Positions 1 through 7,149 are shown, counted from the first letter of the stretch. The stretch is DNA of 9,775 bases from an uncultured Planctomycetaceae bacterium (GCA_947307005.1 CAMZHY010000099.1:1-9775); one strand, 5' to 3'. Notes: generated from the sequence alone by a model not told the origin. A program made the numbers and translations.

Positions 1-57
1 AACCGCGTCCTTTACGACTTTACGCCCAAACCGACCGCGACGATCGAATACGAGTGA
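1..57 (+). CDS. C-terminal tail of an unknown protein (partial)
   Basis: The frame beginning at base 1 is open for 18 codons and ends at TGA (55-57), giving a tail that ends in TATIEYE. The gene runs in from outside the window. A strong hairpin with a T-run follows within about 45 bases, which fits the end of a plus-strand transcription unit. The alternating polar and hydrophobic residues could form a beta strand, but 18 residues do not allow a family call. Another reading frame cannot be excluded. Confidence 0.45.
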   Translation, partial: NRVLYDFTPKPTATIEYE

Positions 58-99
58 TTCGAATCCGAATCGTCTGAATCTCCGCGAGGTCGTTTTAGT

Positions 100-139
100 A
101 ACGCGTCGCGTCGGAGGGGATTCGAGGCGACGCGTTTTT
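100..139 (+). terminator. Intrinsic terminator after the first partial gene
   Basis: A perfect 10-bp inverted repeat pairs AACGCGTCGC (100-109) with GCGACGCGTT (127-136). The loop is 17 bases and a T-run (135-139) ends the structure. This is a classic Rho-independent terminator for plus-strand transcription ending at the gene whose tail is at 1-57. Confidence 0.8.
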
Positions 140-150
140 CGTCGAAGCCT

Positions 151-184
151 TGCGCCACAATTCGCGTTGCGGCGCATATTTTTT
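151..184 (+). terminator. Second hairpin with T-run, in tandem with the first
   Basis: TGCGCC (151-156) pairs with GGCGCA (171-176). Inside this, CAA (158-160) can pair with TTG (167-169) across one mismatch. The sequence TATTTTTTG follows immediately. It lies 57 bases before the GTG start at 241, so it could be a second terminator insulating the glycosyltransferase gene or a leader attenuator. No leader peptide is evident. Confidence 0.55.
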
Positions 185-240
185 GCGCATTTAGCCGCGA
201 TTAAGAAAAACGGCAATCATCGAGAAAAGAGGTTTATCGC

Positions 241-1548
241 GTGGCAAAGAAAATCGCCCTGTGGGGCTACGGTTGTCATGGAAAAGACGTCGAGGCGCTT
301 TTCCGCGCTCATTCGGATTGGCCCGAAATTACCGCAGTTTTCGACCTTCGATTCGACGAGATTAACCGCGGCGCTTCGAAACGGGTCGTTCTGAACCCCG
401 CGAGAGTCGAAGAGTATTGTCGGCAGGGACTTTTCGACGCGGTAATGATTACCGTATGCGATCAAACTCTGAAAGACTCGATCGCCGCCCTGCTGGCGTC
501 CCTAAACGTCCCGACGTTTGAATGCGAGGAGGAGCTAAGCAATCGTTTTCTTTTCCGTCCCCCGGAGTATTTTCCGCAAGGACGGGTCGACTTTTCTTGG
601 CAAGAACGCGACGGATACGGTTTTCACGCCCTTCGCGACATGCGCATGGCCTTCTCCCGTTTAAACGGCTTCGAGTTGCTTTTTGACGGGGACGGGCGCA
701 TCCTCTCTTCCGTGTGGAAAGAATGGAATTTTCAAGTCTTGCCCTCTCTAAAAATGATCGTTCCGCCCGAGTCCCAAGACAGTGTTTTCCTGCCGGGCGA
801 ATGGTGTTTTTTAGCCAAACCTTGGGCGGCTAACTACTGGCACTTCGTCAATGAAAACCTTGATCAGGCGCTGCTTCTAGAAAAAAGCGGTTATACGGGT
901 CGATATATCCTGCCTAAAGAACGATTCGTCGAGGAATTTACGGCGCTGCTAGGCGTCGCTCCGGAAAGAATCGTATGGCTGGAAAGTTTTGATCGCAGCG
1001 CCGTTTACCAATTTGAAACGCTCGTTTGCACGGAGCTCCTCAACGACAACCGACAAAAATCGGCGCCCGTTGCGCTCGAAATGGCGGAATATTTTTTGAA
1101 TCGTCTTGAACCTTGCAATCGCGTGTTCCCTCGACGGATTTTCGTCGAGCGAATCGGGGTGCGTAAATTACTCTTGGACGAGGAAATAAAGAAGCTGCTG
1201 GATCGATACGGATTCGAAACCATCGTTCCAGAAAATCTATCGGTTGCGGATCAAATTCGTTATTTCAACAGAGCCGACGTCGTCCTCTCCCCCCATGGCG
1301 CCAATTCTACTAACAGTTTATTCATGCGTCCAGGCTCTGTTTTCATCGAAACCTTCCCCAAAAACTACGTCAATCCCTGTTGTACGGAAACACTAGCCCT
1401 TTCCGGCGTACATTATCTCCCCGTCTTCGAACCTTACGGCTACGAAGGCTATCTCCCCGATATCCATCGCGACTATCGAGTAAATCCCCGATTTCTTGAA
1501 ATGGCGCTTCGAACGGCGACGGCTCTGACGGAGCGCTCGCGAGGATAG
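241..1548 (+). CDS. GT61-like glycosyltransferase with N-terminal Rossmann-like domain
   Basis: The product has 435 residues and starts at GTG. AAAAGAGG (225-232) lies 8 bases upstream as ribosome binding site. Residues 5-20 hold a glycine-rich loop (GYGCHG, 9-14) after a beta strand, as in the small Rossmann domain of PglD-type sugar-modifying proteins. Residues about 185-425 match the glycosyltransferase family 61 (DUF563) pattern: YWHFVNENL (199-207), RRIFVER (298-304), and PHGANSTNSLF with PGSVFIETFP (351-373). No signal peptide or membrane segment is seen, so it is probably cytoplasmic. GT61 members in bacteria are usually found in capsule or LPS gene clusters and transfer xylose, GlcNAc or similar sugars; the donor and acceptor here cannot be read from sequence. 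The fusion of the two domains is the unusual point. The family call is fairly firm; the N-terminal domain assignment is inferred. Confidence 0.85.
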   Translation: MAKKIALWGYGCHGKDVEALFRAHSDWPEITAVFDLRFDEINRGASKRVVLNPARVEEYCRQGLFDAVMITVCDQTLKDSIAALLASLNVPTFECEEELSNRFLFRPPEYFPQGRVDFSWQERDGYGFHALRDMRMAFSRLNGFELLFDGDGRILSSVWKEWNFQVLPSLKMIVPPESQDSVFLPGEWCFLAKPWAANYWHFVNENLDQALLLEKSGYTGRYILPKERFVEEFTALLGVAPERIVWLESFDRSAVYQFETLVCTELLNDNRQKSAPVALEMAEYFLNRLEPCNRVFPRRIFVERIGVRKLLLDEEIKKLLDRYGFETIVPENLSVADQIRYFNRADVVLSPHGANSTNSLFMRPGSVFIETFPKNYVNPCCTETLALSGVHYLPVFEPYGYEGYLPDIHRDYRVNPRFLEMALRTATALTERSRG

Positions 1549-1563
1549 GGTCGACCGCGAGCG
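1534..1563 (+). terminator. GC-rich hairpin spanning the glycosyltransferase stop codon
   Basis: CGCTCGCG (1534-1541) and CGCGAGCG (1556-1563) form a perfect 8-bp stem with a 14-base loop that contains the TAG stop (1546-1548). No T-run follows directly; only a TTTT some 10 bases later. It could slow RNA polymerase or protect the 3' end. As an intrinsic terminator it is weak. Confidence 0.3.
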
Positions 1564-2055
1564 TCGCCTCCCGGTTTTCACCGCCGCGCGCGTTAACTCC
1601 GTTCCTTGCGAGACGGTTGATTTGCGATAAAATTGTTTGAACTCGGCGGGCGACAAGGACAAAAAGCGCTCCTTCGAACGTTCGATTCCTACGTCTCCCC
1701 TAAAGAATACCCTATCAAACCGTCTTATGTCAACAAACGACGTCAAAAATCAAAAGATACAATCGGTCGAAAAGCGCAGTCTGATTCCTCGCGTCAACCT
1801 GCGGAAAATTGAAAAAGGCAAACGGAAATGAAAGACGAGGCATTGATCGCCGTCTCTTGGCAAATATCGTTTTTTTATAACGACCTGATCAATCCCCGCT
1901 GTTTAACTTGAAATACGGGGTATATTATACGGGAGTCTTCCAAAAATTTTAGACGCCGGTCAACCTCGAAATTAAGAGATCCGATTGAACGGATTGACGA
2001 CGGTTAATGGACGTCGGAACGTTCGACGGAATCATCGAACAAAAAGGAAAACGTC
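1549..2055. other. Intergenic region with no convincing gene
   Basis: This is 507 bases between the glycosyltransferase and tri-domain protein A. Short open frames exist on both strands, but they have no ribosome binding site and no recognisable family. Visible structure: AGACG/CGTCT (1833-1837 with 1851-1855), then T7 near 1871-1877; CCCCG/CGGGG (1894-1898 with 1916-1920); and an AT-rich TATATTATA at 1921-1929 that could serve as a -10 element, although no good -35 lies 16-18 bases upstream of it. It may be decayed DNA plus the promoter for the gene at 2056. Confidence 0.5.
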
Positions 2056-4122
2056 ATGGAATATTACAAACGCGAGCAGTTGCCGGTCATCACCTTCGAT
2101 GAAGAACCGGAGTATCTGGACAGAAAGCTCATTCGTCAGGCGCTCTCCGAGAAGCCGTTCAATATCGTCCTCGTTGAGGTTCGGGGCAAACTGTACGGCA
2201 TGGTAAGCTTTGGCGACGTCATTCGCGCGGGCGACGGACCGGTCCCCGTCAATCGGAATTTTACCGCGCTTGAAGGCAAGCGGTTCATGAAGGCTCGGGA
2301 AATCTTCCGCGAGAGGGTGAATATCCGAGAGATTCCGACGACGGACGAGGAAGGTCGTCTGACGGGCGCGTGCAGTCGGTACGACGATCTGCTCTACTTT
2401 GAATACTACCGCCCTTGGGAGGGCAACCGTTACGCTCGTCCTTTTCTCAGCAAATGGAAGAAGCTGCGCATCGTCCGAACGCCGGTGGGAGACGTCCGGC
2501 GTCAAAAGATCGTCGACAGTTGGATTGAGGGCTTCAAAAAGTTCGATATTACCTGCGAGCTCGTCGATTTTGGGGATATCCCCAACTTAGAGGACGAGAA
2601 AATTCCAATTCTCTTCGTCGACGAGGAAATGTTCCTCGGAGCCCAGATGGCGATCGAATGTTTGGACGGCAGAGCGCTCCACACCGACGTCTCCTTTACT
2701 TTTAGACACTTTGAACGAAAGACGGCGGAACTCGGCTTCGACGCGCTCGTCGAAAAGCTCGCGAATTCCGGGGTCAAAATCTATAATTTGCTCTTTACAG
2801 AGGACGAGAGTTCCGATGGGCGCCGTCGTCTTTGGGAAGGCATGCGTCGCTGGAAAAAGCGATCAGGGAAGCCCTATGTCACGCCGGACGCCGCGCAGGG
2901 GTTTTACGAGGAACTCAACGTCGGTAATTACGCGGCGGAAGTCGGAAGACTAACGCTCTATGTCGACGCCAACGACGTCTATTCCCGCCTAAAAGACACG
3001 CGGAGCCGTTATCTTAACGTTGTGAACGGGGAACGCGTCACGGTCGGACAACCGTCGGAGGCGGAGCGAACCATTTGGTTTTTCGGTCCCTGCGTCATGA
3101 TCGGAAATTACGTCGAGGATAAACATACGATTGAAAGTTTCCTCCAAGAGCGGCTCAATCGAGAAGGATACTCATGCAAGGTCGTCAACTGCGGATGCCA
3201 TGAAACGCCTTATCAGGAGATGATCCATATAACGTCGACTCCCATGAAACCGGGAGACGTCGTCGTGTTTCATGTGAACAACCGACCTTTCGCGAACGTC
3301 GAGTCTATTGATTTGACGGAACTTCTCGATCAAAACAACGTTCCGACGGAATGGCTTCTGGATATGCCCACGCACTGCAACCACAAGGTCAACCAGATTT
3401 ATGCGGACGAGTTGTTTGATCGCATGGTTCGCGACGGAGCGCTAACCGGCAAAGCGAGCCGTAAAGAAGATCAATCCCCGCTCGCCTGCGATCTCGCGGT
3501 TAACGCCCTTTTTTTAGATCTCTATTTCGACGGCTATCAGCCTGAAAAAGGCAAAAGAATCGGAGGAATCGCCCTCCATGGCAACCCGTTTACGCTCGGA
3601 CACCGCTATCTAATCGAGTACGCCTCGAAACATGCGGATCGAGTGTTCGCGCTGCTGACCGAAGACGAAGCGGGATTATTGAGCTTTGCTGAACGTTACG
3701 CCATGGCGATCGAGGACACGAAACATCTTCCAAACGTCACGATCGTTCCCGGAGGTCCTTTCTCCGGCACGAGAAACATTTTCGCCGTCTACTTCGTCAA
3801 GGTTGACCCCGCGACGATGCGCGAGGGAACTTACGCGGGCTTTAGGATTTTCGGCGAAGTCATCGCAAAACGACTCGGAATCAACTGTCGGTTCATCGGA
3901 GACGAACGCCACTGTCCGCAGATGGAGGTTCACAACGACCTGTTGAAAGAAATGATGCCGAAATACGGGATCGAAGTCATTGAGATTCCCCGAATCCAAG
4001 CTGAAGGCGGTTCTATCTCCGCCTCTCGGTCGCGTCGCGCCGCCGCCGAAGGCGATAAAGAAACGTTGCTTGCAAACGTTTCCGAATCGACGTACAAGAT
4101 TCTCGTCGGCGAGGACGATTAA
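2056..4122 (+). CDS. Tri-domain protein A: CBS-like pair, SGNH-like region, CitC-like nucleotidyltransferase
   Basis: The product has 688 residues and starts at ATG, with AAGGA (2044-2048) 7 bases upstream. Residues about 20-115 look like two CBS-type repeats (LYGMVSFGDVIR at 47-57; REIPTTDEEGRL near 91-102, leading to DLLY). Residues about 120-335 are of unknown type. Residues about 340-460 resemble an SGNH-like region (WFFGPCVMIG at 341-350, VEDKHTIESFLQERLN at 353-368). Residues about 500-688 resemble the nucleotidyltransferase domain of citrate lyase ligase (CitC): HGNPFTLGH (508-516) as the HxGH-type nucleotide-binding motif and ISASRSR (654-660) as the second motif. Such domains transfer AMP or CMP to a small substrate. 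No signal peptide is seen. A paralogue lies at 5079-7149. By context it may activate a surface-polysaccharide substituent; the substrate is unknown. CBS and SGNH assignments are from pattern memory; the C-terminal domain is the firmest. Confidence 0.82.
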   Translation: MEYYKREQLPVITFDEEPEYLDRKLIRQALSEKPFNIVLVEVRGKLYGMVSFGDVIRAGDGPVPVNRNFTALEGKRFMKAREIFRERVNIREIPTTDEEGRLTGACSRYDDLLYFEYYRPWEGNRYARPFLSKWKKLRIVRTPVGDVRRQKIVDSWIEGFKKFDITCELVDFGDIPNLEDEKIPILFVDEEMFLGAQMAIECLDGRALHTDVSFTFRHFERKTAELGFDALVEKLANSGVKIYNLLFTEDESSDGRRRLWEGMRRWKKRSGKPYVTPDAAQGFYEELNVGNYAAEVGRLTLYVDANDVYSRLKDTRSRYLNVVNGERVTVGQPSEAERTIWFFGPCVMIGNYVEDKHTIESFLQERLNREGYSCKVVNCGCHETPYQEMIHITSTPMKPGDVVVFHVNNRPFANVESIDLTELLDQNNVPTEWLLDMPTHCNHKVNQIYADELFDRMVRDGALTGKASRKEDQSPLACDLAVNALFLDLYFDGYQPEKGKRIGGIALHGNPFTLGHRYLIEYASKHADRVFALLTEDEAGLLSFAERYAMAIEDTKHLPNVTIVPGGPFSGTRNIFAVYFVKVDPATMREGTYAGFRIFGEVIAKRLGINCRFIGDERHCPQMEVHNDLLKEMMPKYGIEVIEIPRIQAEGGSISASRSRRAAAEGDKETLLANVSESTYKILVGEDD

Positions 4123-4154
4123 ATCCTCATTCGCGCTCTATCGTCGATAATCAA

Positions 4155-4208
4155 ACGCCCCGTCGTCCGCAAACCTTCGCGTTTCAGCCGGACGGCGGGC
4201 GTCTTTTA
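4155..4208 (+). terminator. Intrinsic terminator of tri-domain gene A
   Basis: ACGCCC (4155-4160) pairs with GGGCGT (4197-4202). CGTCCG (4164-4169) pairs with CGGACG (4189-4194) after a small internal loop. AAAC/GTTT (4171-4174 with 4181-4184) closes the apex. CTTTTATT follows. This is a long stable stem with a T-run, 33 bases after the stop codon. Confidence 0.8.
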
Positions 4209-4420
4209 TTGACGTTGGCAAGTTCCATCAGATCTTCGTAGGCGTGGAATTCACGACGAACGACGCAAACCGTCAAATGAACGCGACGACGACCTTTCCT
4301 TTTTATACGCGGGAAGGATGGAACATAGCGCAGCCAAATCCGTCTGACCTTCCGCTCAAGGGAGACGTCGCGATCGGCGACGACGTCTGGATCAGACGGA
4401 ACGCGATCATCCTTCCTAAC
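4208..4420 (+). pseudogene. Remnant of a Vat-type acetyltransferase
   Basis: Translation from 4208 gives an open frame (IDVGKFHQIF, then GVEF, QMNATTTFPFYT, EGWN, PSDLPLKGDV, DDVWI) that aligns without gaps to about residues 65-136 of the intact acetyltransferase at 8950-9597. The first 64 or so residues and everything after about residue 136 are missing. The His expected in the active-site motif (NGANH in the intact copy) is Arg here (NDANR). The open frame continues to 4468, but after about 4420 the similarity stops because the DNA becomes the transposase remnant. The fragment starts directly at the T-run of the preceding terminator and has no start codon of its own beyond an internal GTG (4244). 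It is surely non-functional as an acetyltransferase. Confidence 0.85.
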
Positions 4421-4740
4421 GGCGGACGCCTTGCGGTCGTCCCTACCGCAACGAGGGAACGACCGTAACAAGTCGCGTTTCGGCATTGCGGATTCGTTGG
4501 GTCGCGCATACGGCCGGCGCCTTCGACTTTCCAATCGTAACGCTTTATGGACGAATCGTCTATCACAAGCTCGATCGGCAATTCGATAGGGAAAAGGCGT
4601 CTAGATTCGAGCGCCCGGAGGAGCCGTTTACACGGTATCTTACCGACTTGTTCGCCAATGGCGCAAAACCTGTAAACCTTCTTGTATCGTTTGTCTTGAC
4701 TCCCGGCGAGTCTCTAGGAGATTACGCAGCCGACTGTTAA
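4421..4740 (-). pseudogene. Remnant of a DDE transposase
   Basis: Read on the minus strand from 4740, the frame gives LTVGCVIS, a TAG stop (4714-4716), then RLAGSQDKRYKKVYRF, and later PIELVIDDSSIKRYDWKVEGAGRMRDP and CYGRSLV. The block around IDDSSIKRYDWKVEGAG resembles the first catalytic-Asp region (DDT..R.G.KVEGAG) of a DDE transposase group that I place tentatively near IS701. Only about 105 codons survive; the distal catalytic part is absent and an in-frame stop interrupts the N-terminal part. At its 3' side it abuts the acetyltransferase remnant tail to tail. No terminal inverted repeats or target-site duplication were found. Family placement is from memory of conserved motifs. Confidence 0.6.
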
Positions 4741-5078
4741 ATAAAAAAAACGCCGACGTCGCTTGTAAAGGACTAATTGGAGACTTAAAATCAGGTTGTT
4801 GGGCGAGGTCTTGGCTTGGCTCGACGGGGTCTTCTTGGACGCGTTGGTCTTGGTTTAAACGCTAACCGAGGCGGTCCCTTTTTCGTATGCCAATTTTTAG
4901 ACGGACTTCGCTTAAACTCTTCCTTTCAAAAACTGGGGAAAGCACGGTAAAAATTAACCAACAGACCTCTACAAATTGAACGCGCCGACTCAACGGCTAA
5001 AAAGCAGTTTTAAGCGTATGATTCGTACATGGTCCGCGGAAGATTCGCGGAACCTCCGCTGTTTAACAGGAAAAAGAG
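4741..5078. other. Non-coding stretch before tri-domain gene B, with a G/T-skewed segment
   Basis: No supported gene is seen. An A-run lies at 4742-4750. Between about 4793 and 4856 the plus strand is strongly G/T-rich, with GGTCTTGG at 4807-4814 and again at 4846-4853 and a related GGTCTTCTTGG at 4828-4838. Read on the minus strand, this part gives an Arg/Pro/Lys-rich open stretch of some 44 codons ending at TGA, which could be the tail of another decayed transposase, but I cannot show it. The rest probably holds the promoter of the gene at 5079. Confidence 0.5.
4976..5003 (+). promoter_or_regulatory. Possible sigma70-type promoter for tri-domain gene B
   Basis: TTGAAC (4976-4981) and TAAAAA (4998-5003) are separated by 16 bases and match the consensus hexamers at four of six positions each. 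They lie about 75 bases before the ATG at 5079. A TATGAT (5017-5022) is a better -10 but lacks a matching -35. Weak call. Confidence 0.25.
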
Positions 5079-6740
5079 ATGGATTATTACACGCGTGAAC
5101 AGTTGCCGGTACTTTCATTCGAAGAGGAACCTGCGTTTTTGGACAGAGCGGCAATTCGGCAAGCGTTGTATGAAAAACCGTGTAATCTCGTCTTTGTCGA
5201 GGTTCGAAATAAACTGTATGGTTTGATCAGTTATGGAGATATAATTCGAGCGGGCAAGGGACGCGTTCCTGTCAATCGGAATTTTACCGCGCTTGAGGGA
5301 AAGCAGCTCGCGAGGGCGCGAGAAATCCTCCATGAGAAGGCAAACATCCGCGAAATCCCGGCGACCGACAAAGACGGGCGTCTGATCGGCATGTTCAGTC
5401 AGAGCGACGATCTGCTGTACCTAGAATACAACAACCCTTGGGAGGGGAATCGTTATGTAGACGCCTCCCTCAAATTGTGGAAAACCATACGTTTTGTCAG
5501 GGCGCCGAAGGACGACTTCCGACGGCAAAGGATTATCGATCGTTGGCTTGACGTTATCCGAAAACGCGGTATTTCTTGTGAATTGATCGACTTTAAGGAC
5601 GTTCAGAAACTGCAGCGTGAAAGGAATATTCCCATCCTTATCGCGGATGAAGAGACGAACGTTGGAGCGAGGTCGGTAATTGAAGCCTTAGACGGCGACG
5701 AATTCTACGACGACGTCGTTTATACGTTAAAATCCTTCGGACGGCTTATGTCCGAACACAGCTACAACGAACTCATCGTAAAACTCGCGGATTCCGGAAT
5801 AAAAGTCTATAACATATATTTCACCCGAGACGAAACGACTGAAGGTCGCCGTCGTTTATGGGAGGGCATGCGCAACTGGCTCAAACAATCGGGCGCGAGA
5901 ATTCACAACCCCAACGTTGTGCCGTCCTGCGCGCAGGATTTCTACGGGGAACTCAATGTTGGAGACTATGCGGCAGAAGTCGGCAATCTCCAGTTTTTCA
6001 TCGAAACTAATAACGTCTATACCCGCATGAAAGACGTCCAAAGCCGTTATTTAAACGTTGTGAACGGCGAACGCGCGACTGTTGGTCAACCGTCGGAGGC
6101 GGAACGCACCGTCTGGTTTTTCGGTCCCTGTCTTATGGTCGGCGCTTACGTAGAAGACAAACATACTATTGAAAGCTTCCTCCAAGAGCGATTCAATCGC
6201 GAAGGATTCTCGTGCAAGGTAGTCAACTACGGATGCTTTGAAACGAACTATCAGAGAATGATACGCCTCGTGTCGACTCCCATGAAGCCGGGCGACGTCG
6301 TTGTATTGTACGTTGACAACTTGCCAATCCCGGGCGTCGAATCTATTGATCTGACCGATATTCTGGACAGAAACAACGTCCCGGCGGGATGGTTGCTCAA
6401 TCAACCGTTGCACAGCAACCATAAGGTCAATCAAATTTATGCGAACGAATTGTTTGACCGCATGGTTCGCGACGAAGTTTTGACCTCAAAAGTAAACAAG
6501 GCGGAGAGTCGAACGACGCTTACGAGAGAACTCGCGGTCAACACGCTCTATTTGGACGCGCATTTTAACGATTTCCATCCTCAAGAAGGGGAACGTCGGC
6601 ATGCACGGAAACCCGTTTACTCTCGGACACCGTTACCTGATCGAAACTGCGTCGAAGCAAGTAGATCGGCTGTTTGTTTTGCTGATCGAAGACGAACTGG
6701 GACTTTTCAGCTATGCGGAACGGTTTGCGATGGCGGTTGA
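5079..6740 (+). CDS. Tri-domain protein B, N-terminal part (frameshifted)
   Basis: This is a paralogue of the protein at 2056-4122, closely similar from residue 1 to about 506 (for example EEKP-type N-terminus, VPVNRNFTALEGK at 63-75, SRYLNVVNGER at 322-332, WFFGPC near 346-351, NHKVNQIYA at 447-455). It starts at ATG with AGGA (5068-5071) 7 bases upstream. It contains the CBS-like pair (about 20-115), the undefined region and the SGNH-like region (about 345-465). After residue 506 (EGER) the frame differs: compared with copy A, about 11 bases are missing at 6594-6600, so the last 47 codons are out of frame and end at TGA (6738-6740). The nucleotidyltransferase domain continues in another frame from 6601. 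Either a pseudogene, a gene split in two, or an assembly error. If translated as is, the product would keep the CBS and SGNH-like regions but lack catalysis. Confidence 0.8.
   Translation: MDYYTREQLPVLSFEEEPAFLDRAAIRQALYEKPCNLVFVEVRNKLYGLISYGDIIRAGKGRVPVNRNFTALEGKQLARAREILHEKANIREIPATDKDGRLIGMFSQSDDLLYLEYNNPWEGNRYVDASLKLWKTIRFVRAPKDDFRRQRIIDRWLDVIRKRGISCELIDFKDVQKLQRERNIPILIADEETNVGARSVIEALDGDEFYDDVVYTLKSFGRLMSEHSYNELIVKLADSGIKVYNIYFTRDETTEGRRRLWEGMRNWLKQSGARIHNPNVVPSCAQDFYGELNVGDYAAEVGNLQFFIETNNVYTRMKDVQSRYLNVVNGERATVGQPSEAERTVWFFGPCLMVGAYVEDKHTIESFLQERFNREGFSCKVVNYGCFETNYQRMIRLVSTPMKPGDVVVLYVDNLPIPGVESIDLTDILDRNNVPAGWLLNQPLHSNHKVNQIYANELFDRMVRDEVLTSKVNKAESRTTLTRELAVNTLYLDAHFNDFHPQEGERRHARKPVYSRTPLPDRNCVEASRSAVCFADRRRTGTFQLCGTVCDGG
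6594..6600 (+). other. Frameshift site in tri-domain gene B
   Basis: Alignment with copy A pairs EGER (ending at 6596) with KGKR, and the His of HGNP (6604) with H508. Copy A has 18 bases between these points and copy B has 7, so 11 bases are missing, which changes the frame. The lost residues correspond to the first beta strand of the nucleotidyltransferase domain. Confidence 0.8.
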
Positions 6741-7149
6741 AGGAACCAAGGACCTTCCGAACGTCAGGGTTGTCACAGGCGGACCGTTTCAAGCCACAAG
6801 AAACGTGTTCCGAGAATACTTCGTCCAAGTTGAACCGTCAGACATTCGCGAAAGCGCCGTCGTCGACACGCAAATTTTTGCGGAAGCGATCGCGAAACGA
6901 TTGGGAATTACGCGACGATTTCTGGGCGACGAACGTCACAACCCAAAGATGCAGTTCTTCAACGAATTGATGAAAGAAATGCTGCCAGACTACGGAATCG
7001 AAGTGATCGAAACGCCCCGCGCCCAGGCGGGAGGGCGTTCGATTTCCGCTTCGTTATCGCGTGAAGCCGCCGCAAAAGGCGATCTGGAAACTTTGCTTGC
7101 CAACGTTCCGAAAACAACGCTCAAGTTTCTACTTGGAGCCGAAGAATAA
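6601..7149 (+). CDS. Tri-domain protein B, C-terminal nucleotidyltransferase part
   Basis: An open frame of 182 codons, in the +1 frame relative to the upstream part, encodes a CitC-like nucleotidyltransferase domain: HGNPFTLGH (2-10), RFLGDERH (106-113), PDYGIEVIETPR (129-140) and ISASLSR (148-154). It matches residues 508-688 of the intact copy. The first beta strand of the domain (IGGIAL in copy A) is lost at the break, and this strand normally leads into the nucleotide-binding loop. The ATG at 6601 sits exactly at the break, with GAAGGGGA (6585-6592) 8 bases upstream as a possible ribosome binding site, so independent or coupled translation is conceivable. It overlaps the upstream frame by 140 bases. 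No stops or further frameshifts occur in the remainder, so the damage is recent or the piece is still used. Confidence 0.75.
   Translation: MHGNPFTLGHRYLIETASKQVDRLFVLLIEDELGLFSYAERFAMAVEGTKDLPNVRVVTGGPFQATRNVFREYFVQVEPSDIRESAVVDTQIFAEAIAKRLGITRRFLGDERHNPKMQFFNELMKEMLPDYGIEVIETPRAQAGGRSISASLSREAAAKGDLETLLANVPKTTLKFLLGAEE

Noticed and set aside
1393..1746. Minus-strand open frame of 117 codons overlapping the end of the glycosyltransferase gene
   Set aside because: It starts at TTG without a ribosome binding site, overlaps the real gene antisense, and shows no recognisable family; Arg/Ser-rich composition is typical of antisense frames here.
1637..1831. Plus-strand 64-codon open frame in the gap before tri-domain gene A
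   Set aside because: Lys/Arg/Ser-rich with no motif, no ribosome binding site, and no similarity to anything I know.
4184..4534. Minus-strand 116-codon open frame across the acetyltransferase remnant
   Set aside because: The same kind of antisense frame occurs opposite the intact acetyltransferase (8869-9357), with similar peptides, so it is a shadow of the plus-strand coding sequence.
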